A DNA stretch of 5,151 nucleotides from Candidatus Omnitrophota bacterium (GTDB lineage Bacteria; Omnitrophota; Gorgyraeia; B26-G9). The notes under the pieces are model-generated. The model was not told the DNA's origin, did not search any database, and saw nothing but the letters and a program-made list of their open reading frames with translations. The position numbers and the translations under genes are program-made. This document shows positions 1 to 5,151 of this stretch, in pieces. Location of the stretch: the NCBI GenBank assembly GCA_018399295.1, contig JAGYOO010000125.1:1-5151 (forward strand). Direction: 5' to 3'. How positions within the stretch are numbered: position 1 is the first letter of the stretch; every line of letters starts with the position of its first letter.

Positions 1-1
1 G

Positions 2-313
2 GCTTTGGCGGTTGATCCTGAAGTGCTTCTCATGGATGAGCCTTTCGGTTCTCTGGATGCTTTGACAAGAAGTTATTTGCAGGATTCTCTTCTTAAAATC
101 CGACAGTTGAAGAAGACTACTATTGTTTTTGTTACGCACAGTATTGAAGAAGCCCTGCTCCTAGGGCATAAAGTGATCGTGTTGAGCCGACGGCCAGCCC
201 GTCCAGTTAATATAATCAATGTGAATAGACCATATCCCAGAAATTTGCTTCGCGACGCGCATCTTCAGGATATTATGTTAAAGGTACAGAAGCTGCTTAG
301 TTTCGAGTTGTAG
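2..313 (+). CDS. ABC transporter ATP-binding protein, nitrate/sulfonate/taurine importer type (partial, C-terminal part)
   Basis: This is the C-terminal part of a cytoplasmic ATPase that would power an importer of the SsuB/TauB/NrtD type. The 5' end lies outside the window; the reading frame is open from base 2, so the TTG at 5 is an internal Leu codon and not a start. Counting the Ala at 2-4 as residue 1, Walker B reads LLMDEPFG (9-16, catalytic Glu 13), the D-loop follows as SLDALTR (17-23), and the switch His is in FVTHSIEEA (His 46). The combination DALTR plus THSIEEA plus LSRRPAR is typical of the nitrate/sulfonate/taurine branch. Walker A and the signature motif are off the left edge. 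Substrate cannot be assigned, because it depends on a permease and binding protein that are not visible. The gene is less GC-rich (about 44% over 1-300 by hand count) than the genes downstream. Family assignment is firm; the subfamily is likely. Confidence 0.9.
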   Translation, partial: ALAVDPEVLLMDEPFGSLDALTRSYLQDSLLKIRQLKKTTIVFVTHSIEEALLLGHKVIVLSRRPARPVNIINVNRPYPRNLLRDAHLQDIMLKVQKLLSFEL

Positions 314-431
314 GAATTACAAGTTTTGGGATCAATGATAAGCAAAATAGGACTCTCCCCGATAAAATCTCCTCCCAGATAATCGCTTCCCTGTATAAAG
401 AAAGTAATCAGAAATTCGATGACAACTAATC

Positions 432-460
432 TTTAATCCTCTGAATTATCCGGTTAAAAT
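432..460 (+). promoter_or_regulatory. Candidate promoter for the pyruvyl transferase gene, possibly leaderless
   Basis: TAAAAT at 455-460 matches the -10 consensus at five of six bases. With a 17-bp spacer the -35 would be TTTAAT (432-437), a poor match. A start of transcription 7-8 bases after the box would fall at about 467-468, only 2-3 bases before the ATG at 470. No Shine-Dalgarno sequence precedes that ATG, which fits a leaderless mRNA. The rest of the 314-469 gap is AT-rich (roughly 36% GC), without a recognisable gene or terminator. This is inference from position and sequence only. Confidence 0.35.
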
Positions 461-469
461 ACCGTTAAG

Positions 470-1600
470 ATGAACGAGAAAAAAAGGTATAAGATCGGAA
501 TTTCCGGTTCCTACGGCGGCCTCAATCTGGGTGATGAGGCAATCCTGCAATGTATTATCTGTCAGTTGCGGCGGTCTCTGCCGGCGCAGGTAACGGTGTT
601 TTCCCGCGTCCCGGATGTGACGCTTTTAAATCAGGATGCTGACCGTTCGCTGGCCATCCACTTGCTTCCCCGCGATGAGATTGCTTTGGAAATTAAAAAG
701 CTGGACCTGCTGATCATCGGAGGCGGAGGGATTCTGTTTGACGGGGAGGCCAGAGAGTATATGCAGGAGGCGAAGCTGGCCCGCGAGGCGGGAGTGCCGG
801 TAATGGTCTACGCGGTGGGAGCCGGACCACTGAATGAATATCTGAATCAGCAGATGGTTCAGGATGTTCTTCAGGGAGTCGAGGTGATAACAGTGCGGGA
901 GCGTAACGCGAAAAAAGTGCTGGAAGAAACCGGTTTGGAACGCGAGATAACCGTAACCGCGGACCCGGCCATGCTATTGAGACCAGAGGCGTTGCCGCAA
1001 AACATCAAAAAGCTGGAAGGCCTTGATCGGGAGAAGATATTGATAGGTATTTCAGTGCGGGAGCCCGGACCGGCCGCTCCGGGGATAAGCGCGGAATCTT
1101 ATCATAGCCTGCTGGCAAATGCCGCGGATTTCATGGTTGACCGGTTTAACGCGGAGATCGTATTTGTCCCGATGGAGCGGAATGTCCTGGATCTTCAGCA
1201 TTCCCACGCGGTTATTTCCCGGATGCTTCGGCCGCAGCATGCCCGGGTTCTCCGGGGCAGTTATACCCCGGGACAAATGCTTTCCCTGATTAAAAATTTT
1301 TCTTTTGTGGTTGGGATGCGGTTGCATTTTCTGATTTTCGCCGCGCTGGAATCAATCCCGTTTGTCGCTCTGCCGTACGCTGGCAAGGTTATGGGATTTC
1401 TCGAAGATCTTTCGATCGAGGCGCCGCCCCTGCAGCTGGTTAATGCCGGCAGACTGATTGCCTACATCGATAAGACCTGGGACCGGAAAACCGCGATGAT
1501 AAAGCAGTTGGAAGAAAAGATTCCTCTTTTGCGCGCAAGGGCGCAGGAAAACAATCGGATCCTGGTCGAATTGCTGGAATCGATTGACCGGAAAGGATAA
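470..1600 (+). CDS. Polysaccharide pyruvyl transferase family protein, CsaB/WcaK-like
   Basis: A 376-residue complete protein of the PS_pyruv_trans family (PF04230). Members transfer pyruvate from phosphoenolpyruvate to a sugar, making a ketal; CsaB does this on cell-wall polymers that anchor S-layer proteins. Visible family motifs, in order: GSYGGLNLGDEAI (13-25), IIGGGGILFD (82-91), VGAGP (116-120), VRERN (142-146), TADPA (163-167) and VGMRLHFLIFAAL (281-293). CsaB proteins usually have a YDPKV-type motif after the last block; here it is YAGKV (303-307), so the substrate may differ. There is no signal peptide or membrane segment, which suggests a cytoplasmic enzyme. An in-frame stop at 455-457 and the motif close to the N-terminus fix the ATG at 470, although no Shine-Dalgarno site is present. 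The oxidoreductase gene begins 3 bp after the stop, so the two are probably co-transcribed. Some family members act on non-polysaccharide substrates or have no known activity, hence the family-level name. Confidence 0.85.
   Translation: MNEKKRYKIGISGSYGGLNLGDEAILQCIICQLRRSLPAQVTVFSRVPDVTLLNQDADRSLAIHLLPRDEIALEIKKLDLLIIGGGGILFDGEAREYMQEAKLAREAGVPVMVYAVGAGPLNEYLNQQMVQDVLQGVEVITVRERNAKKVLEETGLEREITVTADPAMLLRPEALPQNIKKLEGLDREKILIGISVREPGPAAPGISAESYHSLLANAADFMVDRFNAEIVFVPMERNVLDLQHSHAVISRMLRPQHARVLRGSYTPGQMLSLIKNFSFVVGMRLHFLIFAALESIPFVALPYAGKVMGFLEDLSIEAPPLQLVNAGRLIAYIDKTWDRKTAMIKQLEEKIPLLRARAQENNRILVELLESIDRKG
1593..1597 (+). promoter_or_regulatory. Ribosome binding site of the FAD oxidoreductase gene
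   Basis: AAGGA lies 6 bases before the ATG at 1604 and overlaps the last codons of the pyruvyl transferase gene, with that gene's TAA at 1598-1600 in the spacer. It supports the chosen start and suggests translational coupling. Confidence 0.6.
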
Positions 1601-1603
1601 GCT

Positions 1604-3022
1604 ATGCCAGCGCTTGCCAGGCCTGAACATTTTCGCCGGATCACACTCCCCCCGCGGGAGGCGATTGTCGCGGCTGACTGCGATGTGCTGGTCGTGGGCG
1701 GCGGGCCGGCGGGATTCGGCGCCGCGCTGGGAGCGGCGCGGGGAGGGGCCAGGGTTATTCTTGCTGAACGCTACGGCTTTCTTGGCGGCAATGCCACCGC
1801 CGCCCTGGTGGTCGCGTTTATGTCTTATTATACTGAACATCATACCGAAGAGCATTCGGATATCTCCCTTCTTCCCACGGATCACGGCCGGGGCCGTCCC
1901 GTGATCCGCGGCGTGCTGGCGGAACTGGTCAGGAAGCTGGTTAAGGCCGGGGGGGCTGTCGCGCCTTCGCTGGCTACGGGGTTTACGGTTCCGTTTGACG
2001 CGGAGATCTTCAAGCTGGTGTGCGAGGATATGCTCCACGAGGCCGGAGTGGAAATATTGTTTCACGTGTTTGCCAGCGGCGTGCTGGAAAACAAAAAACA
2101 TGTTGACGGAGTGATCTTTGAAAGCAAATCCGGGCCGCTGGTAGTTCGGGCAAAAATAGTGATCGACTGTACCGGAGACGGGGATGTTGCCGCGGCCGCG
2201 GGTTCTGTTTGTGAGACCGGCAGGGAGGAAGATGGGCTGGTCCAGCCGATGAGCCTTCTGTTCCGCCTGGGGGAGTATGAAAAGGCCGCGTTCGCGGAGT
2301 ATGTAAAGCAGCATCCGGACCAGTGGCAGGGGGTGCATGGTTTATGGGCGATGATCGATCGGGCTGAGGCCGCGGGCGAACTGGATCTGCAGCGGGAAGA
2401 TATTCTGATGTTCCGTACCCCGCGGGATCGGGAGATATATGTTAACAGCATTCGGGTCTGCCGGGTTCTGGGAACCGATGTCTGGGATCTTACCCTGGCT
2501 GAAGTCGAAGGCCGGAGACAGATGCGCCGTCTCGTAAGTTTTTTTAAGAGGTATGTTCCCGGCTTTAATCAGACCTATGTTTTGCAAAGCGGTCCGTCGG
2601 TGGGAGTCAGGGAAAGCCGCCGGATCATCGGCGGATACAAGCTGACGGCCGAAGACATCCTGCATGCCCGCGAATTTAAAGACGTAATTGCCCGTTCGAC
2701 CTATCCTTTGGATATCCATAATCCAAAAGGCAAGGGAACTTTAATGAAACGTCTGCCCGCGGGCAAGGCCTATGATATCCCTTTGCGCTGCCTGCTGCCG
2801 CAAGGGATGAAAAACCTGCTGGTCGCGGGGCGATGCATTTCCGGTTCTGCCGATGCCCTTGCCTCGTTTCGTGTCATGCCGGTCTGTATCGCAACCGGTC
2901 AGGCGGCCGGTGTTTGCGCCGCGGTGTCCCGTAGTCTCAAGCTGTTGCCGAAGCAGGTTCCGGTTGAAAAGGTTCAGAAGGCGCTCCTCGCTCAGGATGC
3001 GGATCTGGGGTCGCAGGGATAA
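1604..3022 (+). CDS. FAD-dependent oxidoreductase (PF12831 family)
   Basis: A complete 472-residue flavoprotein, apparently cytoplasmic. The N-terminal dinucleotide-binding fold begins at DVLVVGGGPAGFGAA (27-41), with the ribose-binding Glu at 55 (ILAE). GFLGGNAT (58-65) follows, the glycine-rich second FAD contact typical of this family. DCTGDGD (188-194) matches the conserved block that closes the first FAD domain half. VGVRESRRIIGGY (333-345) and the C-terminal NLLVAGRCISGS (404-415) with RVMPVCIATGQAAG (423-436) are the hallmarks of the FAD_oxidored family. Length and C-terminus look complete. Members are often annotated only as FAD-dependent oxidoreductases, and the substrate here cannot be read from sequence. 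The gene starts 3 bp after the pyruvyl transferase gene and shares its high GC, so the two are likely a functional pair, perhaps oxidising a sugar or glycan-related compound (inference). A long antisense reading frame opposite it is a GC-driven shadow. Confidence 0.88.
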   Translation: MPALARPEHFRRITLPPREAIVAADCDVLVVGGGPAGFGAALGAARGGARVILAERYGFLGGNATAALVVAFMSYYTEHHTEEHSDISLLPTDHGRGRPVIRGVLAELVRKLVKAGGAVAPSLATGFTVPFDAEIFKLVCEDMLHEAGVEILFHVFASGVLENKKHVDGVIFESKSGPLVVRAKIVIDCTGDGDVAAAAGSVCETGREEDGLVQPMSLLFRLGEYEKAAFAEYVKQHPDQWQGVHGLWAMIDRAEAAGELDLQREDILMFRTPRDREIYVNSIRVCRVLGTDVWDLTLAEVEGRRQMRRLVSFFKRYVPGFNQTYVLQSGPSVGVRESRRIIGGYKLTAEDILHAREFKDVIARSTYPLDIHNPKGKGTLMKRLPAGKAYDIPLRCLLPQGMKNLLVAGRCISGSADALASFRVMPVCIATGQAAGVCAAVSRSLKLLPKQVPVEKVQKALLAQDADLGSQG

Positions 3023-3064
3023 AATTTATCAGACCGGTTGATACCGTTTATCTCCAATAACTAC

Positions 3065-3093
3065 TTGACGCCAAACAACTGCTGCTTTAGCAT
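3065..3093 (+). promoter_or_regulatory. Sigma70-like promoter upstream of the mscS-family gene
   Basis: TTGACG (3065-3070) matches the -35 consensus at five of six bases. TAGCAT (3088-3093) matches the -10 at four of six, including the key T, A and final T. The spacer is exactly 17 bp. Transcription would start near 3100, leaving a leader of roughly 34 bases that includes the strong ribosome binding site. The promoter lies in the only sizeable gap between the oxidoreductase and the channel gene, so it probably starts a new transcription unit covering the channel, the GroES-like gene and the hydrolase. Confidence 0.55.
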
Positions 3094-3120
3094 ATTAAAA
3101 GTAAGTAAACAACTTTTTTA

Positions 3121-3127
3121 AAGGAGG
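3121..3127 (+). promoter_or_regulatory. Strong ribosome binding site of the mscS-family gene
   Basis: AAGGAGG is a full match to the anti-Shine-Dalgarno core, 6 bases before the ATG at 3134. It is the best such site in the window and fixes the start of the channel gene. Confidence 0.85.
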
Positions 3128-3133
3128 ATATTA

Positions 3134-4186
3134 ATGCAAGATATTCTGCAGCAGACGTTCTTCCAGAATACCGTGCTGGACTATTTGATCGCGCTGGCTA
3201 TACTTGTGGCCGGGATCTCAATCGTGTTTATTTTAAAGAAAGTAATGGTTAAGCGGTTGAAAGGCTGGGCGGCGAAGACCGCCACGGATCTTGATGACTG
3301 CGCGATCAAGTTTGTTGAAAAGAATCTTATACCACTGTTATATTTCGGGGCGCTGTATCTGGCGGTCCAGCGGCTGGTCCTGAGCGAGTTCATGGAGAAA
3401 GTGATGAGTGTGATTGGCGTGGTACTGGTGACCTTGCTGAGCATTCGCTTTCTGATCCAGTTCATTAATTATTTGCTGCTTTCCGTCTGGTTGAAGAACG
3501 AGCCGAGTGAATCGCGCCAGCGGAGCCTGAAAAGCGTGGTAACGGTCCTTAAATTTCTGGTCTGGTCGATCGGCGTGATCTTTCTGTTGGACAATCTCGG
3601 GTTTAAGGTTTCGACTGTGATTGCCGGACTGGGGATCGGCGGCGTGGCCGTGGCCCTGGCCGCGCAGGCCGTGCTCGGAGATCTGTTCAGTTTTTTTGCT
3701 ATTCTGTTCGACCGGCCGTTTGAGATCGGGGATTTTATTATTGTCGGCGATTATCTGGGATCGGTTGAATATATCGGGATCAAGACTACCCGGATTCGCA
3801 GTCTGGGCGGCGAACAGCTTATTTTCAGTAATACTGATCTTACAAATTCCCGAGTCAGAAATTATAAGCGCATGGAGAGAAGAAGAGTTTTGTTCCAGCT
3901 GGGGGTTACGTATGATACTTCTCAGGAAAAGCTGCAGCAGATACCGCAGCTGATCAAAGACATTATCATCGGGGTCGAAGATACGGTCTTTGACCGGGCC
4001 CATTTTTCTTCTTATGGTGACTTTAATCTGGTGATCGAGGTTGTCTATTACGTTATCGGCCCGGATTATAATAAGTACATGGACATCCAGCAGCTTATCA
4101 ACCTGGCGATAAAGCGGGAATTCGATTCGCGCGGCATAGAGTTTGCTTTCCCGACCCAGACGATCCATCTGAATAAGGCCGGATAA
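3134..4186 (+). CDS. MscS-family small-conductance mechanosensitive ion channel
   Basis: A complete 350-residue inner-membrane channel of the MscS family, which opens under membrane tension to release solutes during hypo-osmotic shock. Hydrophobic segments lie at about 15-35, 64-83, 90-117 and 137-153, followed by the pore-lining helix at about 157-193, whose Gly/Ala-rich face reads AGLGIGGVAVALAAQAVLGD (164-183). The beta domain follows with DRPFEIGDFI (193-202) and SNTDLTNSRVRNY (232-244). The C-terminal alpha/beta domain closes with GIEFAFPTQTIHL (334-346), a typical family ending. With about five membrane segments and 350 residues it is larger than E. coli MscS (286 residues, three segments), the extra helices being N-terminal; such variants are common. 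The start is set by the AAGGAGG site. The GroES-like gene begins 2 bp after its stop, so they are surely co-transcribed. Some relatives conduct specific ions or amino acids, so the solute is uncertain. Confidence 0.93.
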   Translation: MQDILQQTFFQNTVLDYLIALAILVAGISIVFILKKVMVKRLKGWAAKTATDLDDCAIKFVEKNLIPLLYFGALYLAVQRLVLSEFMEKVMSVIGVVLVTLLSIRFLIQFINYLLLSVWLKNEPSESRQRSLKSVVTVLKFLVWSIGVIFLLDNLGFKVSTVIAGLGIGGVAVALAAQAVLGDLFSFFAILFDRPFEIGDFIIVGDYLGSVEYIGIKTTRIRSLGGEQLIFSNTDLTNSRVRNYKRMERRRVLFQLGVTYDTSQEKLQQIPQLIKDIIIGVEDTVFDRAHFSSYGDFNLVIEVVYYVIGPDYNKYMDIQQLINLAIKREFDSRGIEFAFPTQTIHLNKAG

Positions 4187-4188
4187 AA

Positions 4189-4557
4189 ATGAAGAGAGAA
4201 CTGATTATAGTCGGCGACAGAGTTTTGATCAAGCCGGATAATGAACGGGAGATGACGAGTTCCGGGCTTTATCTTCCCCAGGGCACTTTGGAGAGGGAAA
4301 AGGTGCACAGCGGCAAGGTGGTAAAGGCGGGCCCCGGATTTCCTGTCCCCAGCCCTCTTGATGTCAGTCAGGAACCCTGGAAAGAGCCCGCGGACGAGAC
4401 AAGGCAGTATTTTCCGCTCCAGGCCTGGATCGGCGACCGTGCGATCTTCCTTCGGAGCTCATCCGTGGACCTTGAATACGAAGAAACAAAGTATGTTATT
4501 GTTCCGCACGCGGCGATTTTGGCGCTGATACGGTATGAGATCCCGGAGAAGATATGA
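4189..4557 (+). CDS. GroES-like (Cpn10 family) co-chaperonin, elongated form
   Basis: A 122-residue protein that reads along its whole length like GroES, the heptameric lid of the GroEL chaperonin. The N-terminal strand IIVGDRVLIKPD (6-17) corresponds to GroES HDRVIVK. The mobile loop is about 18-39, with SGLYLPQG (25-32) where GroES has its GIVL hydrophobic contact for GroEL. SGKVVKAGPG (41-50) matches the GEVLAVGNG strand, IGDRAIFL (81-88) matches VGDIVIF, and KYVIVPHAAILALI (101-114) matches the EVLIMSESDILAIV ending. The stretch 51-80, rich in Pro, Trp and acidic residues, is longer than the dome-loop region of ordinary GroES (about 97 residues in total), and the C-terminus runs a few residues further. 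No groEL gene follows. The start codon comes 2 bp after the channel stop with only a weak AAGG upstream, suggesting coupling. It may be a specialised co-chaperonin or a GroES-fold protein with another partner. The zinc alcohol dehydrogenase 'GroES-like' domain is excluded by the mobile loop and small size. Confidence 0.8.
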   Translation: MKRELIIVGDRVLIKPDNEREMTSSGLYLPQGTLEREKVHSGKVVKAGPGFPVPSPLDVSQEPWKEPADETRQYFPLQAWIGDRAIFLRSSSVDLEYEETKYVIVPHAAILALIRYEIPEKI

Positions 4558-5151
4558 AGGCCCGGGGTCGTCCGCTGCAGGCGTTGTTTCTGGGAACTAA
4601 CGGCTGGTATGACTCGAAAACTGGAAGCACGGTGTGCGCTCTTATCCGCTCTGAAGAGTACAACATCGTTCTTGACGCGGGATATGGTTTTCATAAGCTT
4701 GACCGCTTTCTCCGGCCGGAGAAGCCTACGCTGATTTTTTTGAGCCATCTGCACCTTGATCACACGATCGGTTTGCATACGCTGGCTAAGTTTCGGTTTC
4801 GGAAAAAACTCCGCATATTCTGCCCTGTCGGACTGACGGTTGGACTGAAGCGTCTTTTTGGCGCGGAATTCACCATGCCGTTACCCCGTTTGCCTTACCA
4901 GGCCGAGATCATTTCCGTAAAAAAGAATCTGGAGCTGCCCGGGCTTAAAGTTACGGCCCTGCCTCTGGTCCACTCGACCATCTGTCTGGGGTACCGGTTT
5001 GATCTGCAGGGAAAGAGCGTGGCCTATTGCACGGATACCGGTTATTGTGAAAACGCGGTAAAGCTTGGCCAGGGGGCGGACCTGCTGATCACGGAATGTG
5101 CTTTGCGTCCGGGACAGGATAGCGAAGGTTGGCCGCATCTTACTCCGGCGG
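4554..5151 (+). CDS. MBL-fold metallo-hydrolase, RNase Z/PhnP-like (partial, runs off the right edge)
   Basis: The open frame runs from the ATG at 4554 to the window end, giving 199 codons with no stop. It is a metallo-beta-lactamase-fold hydrolase. LGTNG (13-17) with STVCALI (25-31) and IVLDAGYG (38-45) form the N-terminal strands. The zinc motif is SHLHLDH (64-70: His 65, His 67, Asp 69, His 70). Further metal ligands are likely His 140 (LVHSTICLGYRF), Asp 161 (YCTDTGY) and His 195 (WPHLTP), matching the order in RNase Z, PhnP and AtsA-type enzymes. These cleave phosphodiester or sulfate ester bonds; which of them applies here is unclear. GGAG (4545-4548) sits 5 bases before the start. The ATG overlaps the TGA of the GroES-like gene as ATGA (4554-4557), a classic translational coupling junction, so it belongs to the same operon as that gene and the channel. 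The C-terminal part, including any last metal ligand, is not visible. Confidence 0.85.
   Translation, partial: MKARGRPLQALFLGTNGWYDSKTGSTVCALIRSEEYNIVLDAGYGFHKLDRFLRPEKPTLIFLSHLHLDHTIGLHTLAKFRFRKKLRIFCPVGLTVGLKRLFGAEFTMPLPRLPYQAEIISVKKNLELPGLKVTALPLVHSTICLGYRFDLQGKSVAYCTDTGYCENAVKLGQGADLLITECALRPGQDSEGWPHLTPA

Noticed and set aside
335..382. A 15-codon ATG reading frame in the gap after the ABC gene
   Set aside because: It has no ribosome binding site, no similarity I recognise, and a length expected by chance.
394..399. TATAAA as a promoter -10 box
   Set aside because: The sequence 17 bp upstream (CCTCCC) does not resemble a -35 box and there is no extended -10 TG at the right position. 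The TAAAAT box nearer the gene is the better candidate.
1352..2338. A 328-codon reading frame on the minus strand
   Set aside because: It lies opposite the well-supported pyruvyl transferase and oxidoreductase genes. Its product is rich in Arg, His, Pro and Gln with no family motif, as expected for an antisense shadow in GC-rich DNA.
3034..3049. Possible terminator after the oxidoreductase gene
   Set aside because: The only hairpin is a 4-bp CGGT/ACCG stem and it is followed by TTTAT, not a T run. It is too weak to call an intrinsic terminator.
3338..4168. A 276-codon reading frame on the minus strand
   Set aside because: It is antisense to the MscS-family gene, with a low-complexity, Gln/Asp/His-rich product and no recognisable domain or ribosome binding site.
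4189..4557. Reading the GroES-like protein as a fragment of a zinc alcohol dehydrogenase, which has a 'GroES-like' domain
   Set aside because: It has a complete Cpn10 layout including the mobile loop and C-terminal strand, its own start and stop, and none of the alcohol dehydrogenase zinc-ligand motifs.

Overview
The window comes from a bacterial chromosome. Shine-Dalgarno sites (a perfect AAGGAGG at 3121-3127), a sigma70-like promoter and tightly packed same-strand genes all say Bacteria. I cannot name the phylum. The mix of a CsaB-like pyruvyl transferase, a PF12831-type FAD oxidoreductase and an elongated GroES-like protein suits an uncultured or little-studied lineage, but that is inference. 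All six genes are on the + strand.

Layout. (1) 2-313 is the C-terminal part of an ABC transporter ATPase of the nitrate/sulfonate/taurine importer type, cut by the left edge. (2) 314-469 is an AT-rich gap; it ends in a TAAAAT box about 10 bp before the next ATG, with no Shine-Dalgarno site, so the next gene may be transcribed leaderless. (3) 470-1600 and 1604-3022, separated by 3 bp, encode a CsaB/WcaK-type polysaccharide pyruvyl transferase family protein and an FAD-dependent oxidoreductase. (4) 3023-3133 is a gap holding a good sigma70-like promoter (TTGACG-17-TAGCAT) and a strong ribosome binding site. (5) 3134-4186, 4189-4557 and 4554 to the right edge form a second tight run: an MscS-family mechanosensitive channel, a 122-residue GroES-like protein with an enlarged dome region, and a metallo-beta-lactamase-fold hydrolase of RNase Z/PhnP type that is cut by the window end.

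How they may work together. The pyruvyl transferase and oxidoreductase are probably one transcription unit, plausibly in modification of a surface glycan or sugar-related compound; the substrate cannot be read from sequence. The channel, GroES-like protein and hydrolase are probably a second unit driven by the promoter at 3065-3093, with translational coupling at both junctions. The channel suggests an envelope or osmotic stress role, but what the other two contribute is open. The left ABC gene is lower in GC (about 44% by hand count over 1-300) than the genes that follow and looks like the end of a separate unit. No RNA genes, mobile elements, CRISPR arrays or strong terminators were seen.
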